Both the position numbers and the translations under genes were made by a program. A DNA stretch of 64,000 nt from Lutibacter sp. (GTDB taxonomy: Bacteria; Bacteroidota; Bacteroidia; Flavobacteriales; Flavobacteriaceae): assembly GCF_013139515.1 (NCBI RefSeq), contig NZ_WTAR01000013.1, forward strand, positions 1-64,000, given 5' to 3'. The notes under the pieces are model-generated. The model was given only the letters and a program-made list of their open reading frames with translations. It had not been told where the DNA came from and did no database searches. Positions 52,502 through 62,342 of the stretch are shown here, piece after piece. Position 1 is the first letter of the stretch. The number at the start of each line of letters is the position of its first letter.

Positions 52502-54616
52502 TTATGACTCCTTATCAATAATTGTTAGTGCCAAACGAATTTTAAAATACTCCATTTTTTCGTTTAAATACTCAAAATAAGGTTTTAAAGCTGGTGGGTT
52601 TTCTAATTTATCTTGTGCTTTTCTAACTGTCTCAACCTCTTCTTTTGTAACAAAATTATAAATATCAATATCCTCACCATCTGTAAATAATTTAGCCAAA
52701 TGAGAAAAAATAGTAGTTGGTTTTAAATTTCTTTTTTTAGCAATTTCATCAATGGTTAAACCTTCTTTATACAATTCAAAAGTTACTTTATGAGTATCAT
52801 TTTTTTTACGTTTATCAATTTTCTCATTAGAAAAGGAAACAATCTCAGCAATAAAGTCTTCGCCATAAACTTCTAATTTTCGTTGTCCAACACCACTTAT
52901 TTCTAATAAATCGCTTTCACACATTGGTCTTGCTCTTTCCATTTCTTTTAATGTTGCATCATTAAATACCAAATACGCTGGTATATTTTCTGCTAAAGAA
53001 ATTTCTTGACGTAGTTTTCTCAATCGTTCAAATAATGTATCCTTTTTAGGTTTTTTAGTTGTTGCTCCTTTTTGAGCTTTTACTTGTTCCTTAATTTCAA
53101 CTGGACGTGTTAAACTCACTATTTCATTTTCAAACAATACTTTTTTAGAGAAATTGGTTAATTGCAAGGCATTATTTTTATGAAAAGCAATTTCACAATA
53201 TCCTTGATTGGTTAACTGAATAATGTATTGCTGCCAGTCTCTCCAAGAAATATCTTTACCAATACCGTGAGATTTTAATTTATCATATCCCCTATCAATA
53301 ACCATTGCATTATGTGCGCCTCTTAACACGTCAATCACTAGTCCTGCACCTTCCTTTTCTTTTAACCTAGTAATTACTGAAAGTGCTTTTTGAGCAATTA
53401 CTGTTCCGTTAAAAAATTCTGGTGGGTTTTTACACACATCACAATTTCCACAGTTTTTAGCCAACAATTCTCCAAAATAACTCAATAAAATTTTCCTTCT
53501 ACACGTAGTTGCTTCAGAAAACTGTTTCATACGTTCTAATTTTGCAATTTGAACTTCTTTATTACTTGCACCTTCAGTGAATTTACGGAGTTGAATCACA
53601 TCAGAATAACTATGAAATAGCAATGCTTTTGACTCAATTCCATCTCTACCACTACGACCAATTTCTTGATAATAACCTTCAATATTTTTAGGCATATTAT
53701 AATGAATTACCCAACGAACATTTGATTTATCTATTCCCATTCCAAATGCTACTGTTGCACAAACTACCTGAGTTTTATCGTAAATAAAATCCTCTTGAGT
53801 TTGTGTTCGTACTTCAAAACTTAAACCTGCGTGATACGATGCTGCCTTAATTCCGTTTTGTTGTAATTTTGAAGCCAACTGCTCTGTAGATTTTCTACTC
53901 AAACAATAAATAATACCTGATTCCTCAGGTTTTTCTCGAATAAATTTAAGCACTTGAACAATTCTATCATTTCCAGGCCGAACTTCTAACTCAATATTAG
54001 CCCTATCGAATGACGACAAAAATTGTGTGGCATTTGTAATATTTAACTGTTGAATAATATCTTGCCTTGTAGCTTTATCGGCTGTTGCAGTTAATGCAAT
54101 AATTGGTGTATTTGGCAATATTTTTTTTAAAAACCCTAATTGCTGATATGATGGACGAAAATCGTGTCCCCAAGAAGAAATACAATGCGCTTCATCTATA
54201 GCAATACAACTAACATGAGTTTCATTTAAAATATTCTCTAATAATTGTAAACTCTCAGGCGCAACATAAAGTAATTTTATTTCTTTACGTATTACTTTAT
54301 CAAAAATAGCTAGTTGTTCGCTTTTTTCTTGGCTACTATTATAAAAATCTGCAGAAATCCCGTTAGCGTTCATTCCATCAACCTGATCTTTCATTAATGC
54401 AATTAAAGGTGAAATTACCAACGTAATTCCCTCAAAAAGTAAAGATGGTAATTGAAAACACATAGATTTTCCACCACCTGTTGGCATAATTACTAAATTA
54501 TCTTTTTTAGATAACACAGATTCAATAATTTCTTGCTGTTGTTCTCTAAAAGTATCGTACCCAAAGTACTTTTTTAATGTTGGAAATAATTTTTCTTGTG
54601 TTTCTTTTGATAGCAT
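52502..54616 (-). CDS. recQ: ATP-dependent DNA helicase RecQ
   Basis: FREQQQEIIESVLSKKDNLVIMPTGGGKSMCFQLPSLL, IDEAHCISSWGHDFRPSY, HRDC domain. Confidence 0.96.
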   Translation of the reverse strand: MLSKETQEKLFPTLKKYFGYDTFREQQQEIIESVLSKKDNLVIMPTGGGKSMCFQLPSLLFEGITLVISPLIALMKDQVDGMNANGISADFYNSSQEKSEQLAIFDKVIRKEIKLLYVAPESLQLLENILNETHVSCIAIDEAHCISSWGHDFRPSYQQLGFLKKILPNTPIIALTATADKATRQDIIQQLNITNATQFLSSFDRANIELEVRPGNDRIVQVLKFIREKPEESGIIYCLSRKSTEQLASKLQQNGIKAASYHAGLSFEVRTQTQEDFIYDKTQVVCATVAFGMGIDKSNVRWVIHYNMPKNIEGYYQEIGRSGRDGIESKALLFHSYSDVIQLRKFTEGASNKEVQIAKLERMKQFSEATTCRRKILLSYFGELLAKNCGNCDVCKNPPEFFNGTVIAQKALSVITRLKEKEGAGLVIDVLRGAHNAMVIDRGYDKLKSHGIGKDISWRDWQQYIIQLTNQGYCEIAFHKNNALQLTNFSKKVLFENEIVSLTRPVEIKEQVKAQKGATTKKPKKDTLFERLRKLRQEISLAENIPAYLVFNDATLKEMERARPMCESDLLEISGVGQRKLEVYGEDFIAEIVSFSNEKIDKRKKNDTHKVTFELYKEGLTIDEIAKKRNLKPTTIFSHLAKLFTDGEDIDIYNFVTKEEVETVRKAQDKLENPPALKPYFEYLNEKMEYFKIRLALTIIDKES

Positions 54617-54637
54617 TAATTAATTATTTTGATAAAA

Positions 54638-54668
54638 TAAAACCGCTCTAAAAAATAGAACGGTTTTA
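54638..54668 (-). terminator. terminator-like hairpin between Cys-rich lipoprotein gene and recQ
   Basis: aaaaccgctctaaaaaatagaacggtttt stem-loop. Confidence 0.7.
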
Positions 54669-54714
54669 AATATAAAGTTTTGATTTTAAAAAAATCAAAT
54701 TTATGTTGAATTAT

Positions 54715-55122
54715 TTACATTGTTGCTTTATCAGCACAACATTCTTTTTTACAGTCTGCCGCACAAGCTATTTTAGTTTCCTCGCTTTTTTCTGCACAAC
54801 ATGCTTTTTTACAATCTGCTGCACATTCTTTCTTTTCTGCACCACTTTTATCAGCACAACAAGGCTTTGTACAATCTGCTGCACATTCTTTCTTTTCTGC
54901 ACAACATGCTTTTTTACAATCAGCTTTACAAGCTGCTTTTTCTGCATCACTTTTATCAGCACAACAAGGTTTGTCTCCTTTACAAGATTTCTTGTCACAA
55001 TCTTTTTTTGCAACTGCTTCAGTTGTTACACCATCTTTCCCTGCCTTTTTATCATCATTACAATTACAAGAACTTACTACAACAGCAAAAATTACTGCAA
55101 ATACTACTACTACTTTTTTCAT
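54715..55122 (-). CDS. Cys/Lys-rich repeat lipoprotein (putative metal-binding)
   Basis: Lipobox VVVSSCNC; about 22 Cys in 135 aa in repeating ADCKKACCAEKKECAADCTKPCCADKSGAEKKE units; 32-bp identical DNA segments at 54811-54842 and 54871-54902. Confidence 0.85.
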   Translation of the reverse strand: MKKVVVVFAVIFAVVVSSCNCNDDKKAGKDGVTTEAVAKKDCDKKSCKGDKPCCADKSDAEKAACKADCKKACCAEKKECAADCTKPCCADKSGAEKKECAADCKKACCAEKSEETKIACAADCKKECCADKATM

Positions 55123-55288
55123 TTTTTTATTTATTGATTAGATTAAAATACGAGATTAAAATAGGTTCATGAGATATTTTAAAATGAACCAATTGCTAAA
55201 ATACATTTTTTTTTGAAACCTCAAACAACTTAAAAACAAAGAAAATTGTGCTTACACTAAAATTATTTCAATTTAAACTTAAATGAAC

Positions 55289-56749
55289 TTAAAATATTCC
55301 TGGTATCCCAGGAAGTTGACCTACTAAACCTAATGAAACTACACATACAATAAACATAGCTCCAGGAATGATTAGTCTTTCTTTTAATGTTAATTCTTTC
55401 GCTCGTTCACGATCTCCAATCAGTCCAAGATTATCTAGAAGCATCGTTAAAGCCCAACCAAATACTGGGTTTACAAAAGCACAAGCAAAAATACAAGTAC
55501 CAGCACTTAATGAATCTTTATGCTTACGAACCATTTGCATTCCCGCTTCAAGTAAAGGTAAAAATACACCTACAATTAATGCAATTCTTAGCACAGGCTC
55601 CCACATCGCTAAATCCATTGGATAACCAAAAACAGCTGCTAATACGCAAAGTATTGCCGTAAGTATTGCTCCTCCTGGAATAGGCCGTTTTGCAATAGCC
55701 GCAGGAATCATATAAGTACCCCAAGATGAAGCTATATTACCGCCTCCAAGAAAAGCTCCAACCATTTGACGAATAGAAGCTACCGTCATAGTATCATCAA
55801 CATCCATTAGAACATCTTTCGCTTTTTTAGGATAATTCAGTTCCTGAAATACACGGTGTCCTAAATAATCTGGAGACCACATAGCTACTGCAAGAATAGC
55901 AAAAGGGATAACCGCTACAAAGTGCCCAAAATCTGGCCAACCTAGCTGCCAACCAGTATTCTCACCCCACCACCACATCGGGTTCATATTAGGTAGACCT
56001 GGTTTCGTAGAAAATTCGAAATCAGCTCCCATTGAAAAAGCAATAATCCCTGCAAGTGCAGAACATAAAGGAATAGCTAACCAACGTTTATTTATACGCG
56101 CTAAATATGCATATATAAGTATGGTAACTCCAATAACTGCAAATGAAATAGTGCCAATATTAATACTTTCCGCCCAACTCTCTAGTTTGGTAATCTGATC
56201 AATAAGTCCAACAGCACCTAGATATATAAGAAGACCACCTCTAACACCTACTCCGGTTAATGTCATTAATTTAGAGCCTCCTTTAGTAATACTCAGCACA
56301 AGTCCAAACACACCTATTAAAATTCCTAAAGCGAGCGGATGCCCACCAGCTGCTGCAATAATAGGAATCAATGGAATCATAGGGCCGTGTGTACCTGCCA
56401 AATTAGCTCTTGGGTTAAGGATTGCTGAAAATAGAATTACAAAAATTCCGCCGGCAATAAGAAGTTCAAAACGAACATTCTCGGCAACAAATTCTGAAGA
56501 TAGTCCAAATTGTGTTGCAAATGCAGCAACCATTGCAGTAACCATTACAACTTTACCAATTGTAGCAGCAAGAGCTGGCACAAAATCCTCTATTTCAACA
56601 TGAAAATCTCTAAATGGTAAATGAATCCGCCAACGACGAAATTTCATAATTGATAATTCATGTTCTAAATATTCTTGCCTAGTTTTAAACTCACTAGCCT
56701 TTTTCCTTTTTTCTTTGTAAGAGGATTGATTTTCTTCTTTATCGCTCAT
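55289..56749 (-). CDS. SulP/NCS2-like membrane transporter, DUF3360-like
   Basis: SSYKEKRKKASEFKTRQEYLEHELSIMKFRRWRIHLPFRDF... and polytopic region with AGTHGPMIPLIPIIAAAGGHPLALGILIGVFG; family assignment from memory. Confidence 0.65.
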   Translation of the reverse strand: MSDKEENQSSYKEKRKKASEFKTRQEYLEHELSIMKFRRWRIHLPFRDFHVEIEDFVPALAATIGKVVMVTAMVAAFATQFGLSSEFVAENVRFELLIAGGIFVILFSAILNPRANLAGTHGPMIPLIPIIAAAGGHPLALGILIGVFGLVLSITKGGSKLMTLTGVGVRGGLLIYLGAVGLIDQITKLESWAESINIGTISFAVIGVTILIYAYLARINKRWLAIPLCSALAGIIAFSMGADFEFSTKPGLPNMNPMWWWGENTGWQLGWPDFGHFVAVIPFAILAVAMWSPDYLGHRVFQELNYPKKAKDVLMDVDDTMTVASIRQMVGAFLGGGNIASSWGTYMIPAAIAKRPIPGGAILTAILCVLAAVFGYPMDLAMWEPVLRIALIVGVFLPLLEAGMQMVRKHKDSLSAGTCIFACAFVNPVFGWALTMLLDNLGLIGDRERAKELTLKERLIIPGAMFIVCVVSLGLVGQLPGIPGIF

Positions 56750-56970
56750 TAATAGTATCCTTATGTTAACATTTACTTCTCACTCTTAACGCCTAAAGAG
56801 GGAATAATTTTGCGCGACAAATATACTACTTAAAGAAAGATTGTAATAAAAAAAACACATGGAATTGAAATTTAACTGTTTCAAGCTTATTTCTTTTATT
56901 TAACACCTTAAATAGGCTAATTTTTTATAATTAAACATACCTAAAAACAGATTGTACTATTTACTTAAAA

Positions 56971-57004
56971 CAAGAACATCCGGCTTTCGCCGGATGTTCT
57001 TTAA
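56971..57004. terminator. intrinsic terminator downstream of asnB
   Basis: aagaacatccggc-tttc-gccggatgttctttaa. Confidence 0.88.
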
Positions 57005-57028
57005 TTTAAATTTTAGTTAGTGTATTTT

Positions 57029-58693
57029 TTAATACGCATCATCGTGAACATTGGCTATTGCTCTCCCCGATGGATCATTCATGTTCTTAAAACTTTCATC
57101 CCATTCTAACGCAATTTTAGTACTACATGCTACAGATGCTTCTTGAGGCACACTCCAAGCTGCTGTATCTGAAGGAAAATGTTCTTTAAAAATTGAACGA
57201 TAATAAAATTCTTCTTTATTTGTTGGTGTTTGAATTGGGAATTTATAGTTGGCATTTGCCAATTGTTCGTCGGTTACCTCTTTATCAACCACTTCTTTTA
57301 AAGTATCAATCCAGCTATATCCAACACCATCAGAAAATTGTTCTTTTTGTCTCCAAGTAACACTTTCAGGTAAATAGCTTTCAAAAGCTTTTCTTATCAC
57401 CCATTTCTCCATACGCTCACCATTAATCATTTTATCTTGTGGATTAATTCTCATGGCTACATCCATAAATTCTTTATCTAAAAAAGGAACACGCCCTTCA
57501 ATTCCCCAAGCGGCTAAACTTTTGTTTGCTCTTAAACAATCGTACATATGTAATTTACTTAGCTTACGAACTGTTTCTTCGTGAAATTCTTCAGCATTTG
57601 GTGCTTTATGAAAATATAAATAACCTCCAAATAACTCATCAGCTCCTTCACCTGAAAGCACCATTTTTACACCCATAGATTTAATAACTCTTGCCAATAA
57701 ATACATTGGAGTTGACGCACGTATTGTTGTAATATCATACGTTTCTAAATTATAAATAACGTCACGTATAGCATCTAATCCTTCTTGAATAGTAAATTTA
57801 ATTTCGTGGTGAACTGTACCAATATGATCTGCAACTAATTGCGCAGCAGCCAAATCTGGTGAACCTTCTAATCCAACTGAAAATGAATGTAATTGTGGCC
57901 ACCAAGCACCTTTAGTATCGCCTGATTCTATTCTTTTTTCAGCATATTTTTTTGCAACGGCTGAAGTTACTGAAGAATCCAACCCTCCTGAAAGTAATAC
58001 TCCGTAAGGGACATCAGACATTAATTGACGGTGAACGGCTGCTTCTAAAGCATCATGTAATTCATCAATACTTGTTTGGTTTTCTTTTACCGCTTTATAG
58101 TCCATCCAATCTCTACTGTACCATTTTGTTAGGACACCATCTTTACTAGATAAATAATGTCCTGGAGGAAATAACTCAATTTTTGTACAAACACCTTCTA
58201 ATGCTTTTAATTCTGAAGCAACATAAAAAGTACCATTTCCATCCCATCCCATATATAATGGAATAATTCCCATATGATCACGTGCAATAAAATATTCATC
58301 TTTGGTAGCATCATATATAGCAAATCCAAAAATACCATTCATTTCATCAATAAAATCTGTACCTTTTTCTTTGTATAAAGCTAATATAACTTCACAATCA
58401 GACGCTGTTTGAAAATTATAAGTTCCTTCAAACTGCTTACGCAATTCTCTATGGTTATATATTTCACCATTTGCAGCTAACACCAATTTACCATCTTCAC
58501 TAAATAAAGGTTGCTTACCAGAAACTGGATCAACAATTGATAATCTTTCGTGAGCTAAAATAGCCTTCTCATCAGCGTAAATCCCACTCCAATCCGGTCC
58601 ACGGTGACGGATTTTTTTTGACATTTCTAATACTTGAGAACGTAATACATCGCTCTTTTCTTTTAAATCAAATGCACAAACTATTCCACACAT
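57029..58693 (-). CDS. asnB: asparagine synthase B (glutamine-hydrolysing)
   Basis: MCGIVCAFDLKEK start (58693), RHRGPDWSG, LSIVDPVSGKQPL, GVLLSGGLDSSVTSAVAKKYAE. Confidence 0.96.
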   Translation of the reverse strand: MCGIVCAFDLKEKSDVLRSQVLEMSKKIRHRGPDWSGIYADEKAILAHERLSIVDPVSGKQPLFSEDGKLVLAANGEIYNHRELRKQFEGTYNFQTASDCEVILALYKEKGTDFIDEMNGIFGFAIYDATKDEYFIARDHMGIIPLYMGWDGNGTFYVASELKALEGVCTKIELFPPGHYLSSKDGVLTKWYSRDWMDYKAVKENQTSIDELHDALEAAVHRQLMSDVPYGVLLSGGLDSSVTSAVAKKYAEKRIESGDTKGAWWPQLHSFSVGLEGSPDLAAAQLVADHIGTVHHEIKFTIQEGLDAIRDVIYNLETYDITTIRASTPMYLLARVIKSMGVKMVLSGEGADELFGGYLYFHKAPNAEEFHEETVRKLSKLHMYDCLRANKSLAAWGIEGRVPFLDKEFMDVAMRINPQDKMINGERMEKWVIRKAFESYLPESVTWRQKEQFSDGVGYSWIDTLKEVVDKEVTDEQLANANYKFPIQTPTNKEEFYYRSIFKEHFPSDTAAWSVPQEASVACSTKIALEWDESFKNMNDPSGRAIANVHDDAY

Positions 58694-58926
58694 GTTTTTT
58701 ATTTTTATAATTAAATACAATGCAAATGTGATGTAATTGTTTCTATTCAAAAATAGAAACATCAATATTAATTACAAATTAAAACATATATGTTGTATTT
58801 TGTAATTTTATGTAATTAAAAGTTGGTATTTTAATTAAAATTGATTGATTTTTAAAATTTAAATAAATTTTTTGCGTCTTTTTAAATAAGATGAAGTCTT
58901 AGTAGTATAACTTTAAACCTATAATT

Positions 58927-59028
58927 ATGAAAAATAATGAATGTACTTGCACTTGTGAATCTTGTGTTAACGGAAAATGTGAAAGTTGTACTTGTGAAAA
59001 TTGTAGCTGTACCAATTGTAACTGTTAA
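58927..59028 (+). CDS. 33-aa metallothionein-like Cys-rich peptide
   Basis: ATG..TAA translating MKNNECTCTCESCVNGKCESCTCENCSCTNCNC, 11 Cys; absent from ORF track because of length; followed by a strong terminator. Confidence 0.85.
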   Translation: MKNNECTCTCESCVNGKCESCTCENCSCTNCNC

Positions 59029-59034
59029 TATTTA

Positions 59035-59072
59035 AAACGCTATATTTAAGTATTAAATGTGGCGTTTTTTTT
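59035..59072 (+). terminator. intrinsic terminator between Cys-rich peptide gene and sigZ
   Basis: aaacgctatatttaa-gta-ttaaatgtggcgttt followed by U tract; ends 11 nt before the sigZ ATG. Confidence 0.88.
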
Positions 59073-59083
59073 AAAATTTATAT

Positions 59084-59635
59084 ATGGAAACAGGTGCTAT
59101 TTGGGATGAATTTTCAGAATCATTAAAACGTTTTATCTACAATCGTGTAAAAAATAATGAGGTTACAAATGATTTATTACAAGAAGTTTTTATTAAAATT
59201 CATTTAAATATTCATAAAATAAAAAAACAAGAAAGTATTAAATCTTGGATTTATACAATTACCAATAATACAATAAATGATTATTTTAAAAAGCAATCTA
59301 AACAACATAAATTAACTTCTGAAACAATAGAATTTAACAATAAAGTAGTTACTGAACATGCGGCTAAAGATTGTTTACTTCCGCTAATTAATAACTTGCC
59401 TTCAACTTATAAAGACGCTTTACTTTTAAGTGAAATTAATGGTTTAAAGCAAACTGAAGTTGCCAAAATTTTAAACATTTCGCTATCAGGTGCAAAATCT
59501 CGAATTCAACGAGGTAGAAATTTACTTAAAGAAGGGTTTATTGCTTGTTGTGATTATACATTAAATAAATCTGGATATTTGGTAGGTGAACATAAAGACA
59601 AAAAAGATTGCAAAGTTTGCTCAACTAATACATAA
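59084..59635 (+). CDS. sigZ: ECF-type RNA polymerase sigma factor, SigZ-like
   Basis: Sigma70 region 2 (LQEVFIKIHLNIHKIKKQESIKSWIYTITNN), region 4 (LLLSEINGLKQTEVAKILNISLSGAKSRIQRGR), Cys-containing tail CC...GEHKDKKDCKVC. Confidence 0.88.
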   Translation: METGAIWDEFSESLKRFIYNRVKNNEVTNDLLQEVFIKIHLNIHKIKKQESIKSWIYTITNNTINDYFKKQSKQHKLTSETIEFNNKVVTEHAAKDCLLPLINNLPSTYKDALLLSEINGLKQTEVAKILNISLSGAKSRIQRGRNLLKEGFIACCDYTLNKSGYLVGEHKDKKDCKVCSTNT

Positions 59636-59640
59636 AACTA

Positions 59641-62304
59641 CTACAAATTATACCCAATTGTAAACATCACTATTCTTGGTAAAATATATGTTTTAGTATC
59701 TGAAATTATATAGGAAGAAAAACTATTTTGATTTTTTAATTTTACATCAAATAAGTTTTGAGCATCTATTTTAAAGCTCCAAGCACTGTCTTCATTTTTA
59801 TAAGAAAGTGTTGCGTTTGCTATTTGATACTTATTATTTTGGTTAAACGTTTTATTTTGATAATTATAACTTTCATAATCAAACGAAAAAATAAACCCTT
59901 CCAAAAAATCGTAATCTATGTTTACATACGGTTTATTAGTAGTGAATTTTGAAGTTTGATTACTTGATGTATAATTACCAATACCTTGTTCAAAACCAGC
60001 TTCAATAGTTGGGAATTTATCAAACATTGTTTTGGCAGAAAGTGTATAACTATAACTATTACTCTTATTTGTTACAAAAACCGAGTTTATATTTTGAAGG
60101 TATTTTGATGTTAACACATTTGTATTTAAACCATATTTAATATTTTTTATTTTTTTTGTCACATTTAAATTAAAATTCCAACGTTCTTCTGGATTATTGA
60201 CTAATATTGGAGAAATAAATTGATTCGTTTCTTCAAATTGAACAGCATTTTGAATGCCTTTTACTTTTTTCGTGTAATTTACACCTCCAAAAAGCATTAA
60301 CCCTCTATACAAACTAAACCTACTGTAATATACTCTTGCAGTATGATATAATTCATTCTCTAAATTTTCATTTCCTATATAAACTGAATTGTACGATTGT
60401 AAATAAAAACGATTTGCTAATTTTGAAGCATTTGAAAACGCACTTTTTAATTGATAATTTAATTTTAACTTTTTGGAATTACTAAATTTAATAGTCGCTA
60501 AAAAATCTGGTAAAATTACTATTTTATTCCTCTTTATAATCTGCTCTTGTTTTAAATTCCAATTATAATTATGTAAAAACGCACCTTGTTTCAATTCAAA
60601 AATACCTACTTTAAATTTATAATGTACCCCTAAAAATAAATCGTTGAGTTGATAATCTAACTCATTTCCAAAACCTGATGATGAAAAACTATTTTCAGTT
60701 CCGTCTTCTAATTGCTGACTATCATCTGTTGAAAAAGATTCATTAACATATTTATTTCCAATAGTTGTATAAATATGATTGAAATTATTTAATACCCAAT
60801 AATGTTTAAAAATGGTATTAATTGAAGTGTTTTTTATTTCTTTTAGTTGTTTCAATTTGTAAGTATCTGAATCTTCAATAGGAATTAATCCTTGTAAAAT
60901 TGCCTGATTTGTTTCCCAAAGTGTTGTCGGATTATTTTCATCAAAAGTAGCGCCTGCTGCAAAAGAAAATGTATGTTTTTTTGATAGTTTTTTATGCCAT
61001 TCAATATTTTGATTTAAATAAGTTGCTTCGGTAAGATTTTCTGAAAAAATTGTTCTATAATCACTTTTAATACTTGAAATAATACCATTGCTTTTTAAGT
61101 TATCAGTTTTTTTAAATTGTGTTTTAAAATACCATTGCTCATTGGAAGTTGGTGTATACTCCAAATTAAATTTTCCAATACCTAAAATATTTCTACTGCT
61201 GGTTATATTTTCTTTTTCTTCGATAAATGCTGAATATTGATTTACAGATTCAATAAGCGTTTCATTTTTAGCATGTGAAAAAATAACATAGCCCGAAATA
61301 TCTAATTTACTATTTACAACTTTTGTTATGTTTAAAGCTCCAAATTTATTAGTACTATTTACCAAATCTTGGGTTTCTAAAAATTGTGAGAAATCGCTTC
61401 CAGAAACATTATAAATTGAGCCATCACCTTTTAAAATAGCACTTACACCACCTTGAAAACTCATATAATCTTTAAACGTAAATGTTTTTTCTCCTGTATT
61501 GTTTAAATTACCAATAAAATTTACATTGGTTTTAGGGCTGTAATAAAACAAGTTGCTATGTGTTCTATAAAAATCTTCATTTCCTTTACCAACTTCAATA
61601 TCTCCAAAGGCAAATTGTTTTTTGTCTTCTTTTAATAGAATATTCATTGCCATTTCGTCTGTATCGGATACGTTTTTTAAAAATGCAATTTCACTGTAAT
61701 TGTCTATTACTTGTACTTTATCAATGGCATTTGCAGGTATATTTTCTACCGCCAATTTTGTTCCTCCTCCAAAAAACTTTTTACCTTCAACCAATAGCGT
61801 AGTTACTTTTTTACCTTGTACAGTAACGCCTCCATTTTTATCAACTTCAACACCTGGTAATTTTTTAAGTACATTTTTTAATTTGCGCTCTTCGCCAGTA
61901 ACAAACTTATTGGTATTATAAGTTATGGTATCTTCTTTAACGGTTACAGGCATTTCAATTACAACTTCTTGTAATTGGTTTGGTGCCTCTTTTAGAATAA
62001 TATGTTGTTGCGTATTTCCTTTAGCTGTAAACTTAAAACTAGTAGTTTTATACCCTAAATAACTAACCGAAATAGTATAATTTTCATTCTTTAATAGTTC
62101 TAATTTATAAAAACCTTCATCATCTGTAATAGCAAACTGTAAATTGTTAGAAACATCTGCGGGTTTGGCAATTACGTTTGCATAACTTAATGGATTTTGT
62201 AAACTATCGTTTACACTACCTTTTAAGGTAATAGTTTGGGCATTTGTAAAACAAATTCCAATTATAAAACATAGTAAAATAACAATTCTTTTTTTTAAAA
62301 TCAT
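59641..62304 (-). CDS. TonB-dependent receptor-like outer membrane beta-barrel protein with CarboxypepD_reg-like N-terminus
   Basis: TITLKGSVNDSLQNPLSYANVIAKP, plug-like VLKKLPGVEVDKNGGVTVQGKKVTTLLVEGKKFFGGG, long beta-barrel. Confidence 0.9.
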   Translation of the reverse strand: MILKKRIVILLCFIIGICFTNAQTITLKGSVNDSLQNPLSYANVIAKPADVSNNLQFAITDDEGFYKLELLKNENYTISVSYLGYKTTSFKFTAKGNTQQHIILKEAPNQLQEVVIEMPVTVKEDTITYNTNKFVTGEERKLKNVLKKLPGVEVDKNGGVTVQGKKVTTLLVEGKKFFGGGTKLAVENIPANAIDKVQVIDNYSEIAFLKNVSDTDEMAMNILLKEDKKQFAFGDIEVGKGNEDFYRTHSNLFYYSPKTNVNFIGNLNNTGEKTFTFKDYMSFQGGVSAILKGDGSIYNVSGSDFSQFLETQDLVNSTNKFGALNITKVVNSKLDISGYVIFSHAKNETLIESVNQYSAFIEEKENITSSRNILGIGKFNLEYTPTSNEQWYFKTQFKKTDNLKSNGIISSIKSDYRTIFSENLTEATYLNQNIEWHKKLSKKHTFSFAAGATFDENNPTTLWETNQAILQGLIPIEDSDTYKLKQLKEIKNTSINTIFKHYWVLNNFNHIYTTIGNKYVNESFSTDDSQQLEDGTENSFSSSGFGNELDYQLNDLFLGVHYKFKVGIFELKQGAFLHNYNWNLKQEQIIKRNKIVILPDFLATIKFSNSKKLKLNYQLKSAFSNASKLANRFYLQSYNSVYIGNENLENELYHTARVYYSRFSLYRGLMLFGGVNYTKKVKGIQNAVQFEETNQFISPILVNNPEERWNFNLNVTKKIKNIKYGLNTNVLTSKYLQNINSVFVTNKSNSYSYTLSAKTMFDKFPTIEAGFEQGIGNYTSSNQTSKFTTNKPYVNIDYDFLEGFIFSFDYESYNYQNKTFNQNNKYQIANATLSYKNEDSAWSFKIDAQNLFDVKLKNQNSFSSYIISDTKTYILPRIVMFTIGYNL

Positions 62305-62342
62305 ATAATAATTTTAATCTCTCTAATTTACTTGTGGTTAAA

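Noticed and set aside
54703-55172. Plus-strand ORFs 54703..55137 and 54801..55172
   Set aside because: Antisense shadows of the Cys/Lys-rich repeat gene; the minus frame has a lipoprotein signal and coherent repeats.
58927-59028. RiPP (lanthipeptide) precursor interpretation of the Cys-rich peptide
   Set aside because: Cys/Ser/Thr-rich, but no LanM/LanB/LanC, rSAM or exporter gene nearby and no leader-like segment; metallothionein-like binding is simpler.
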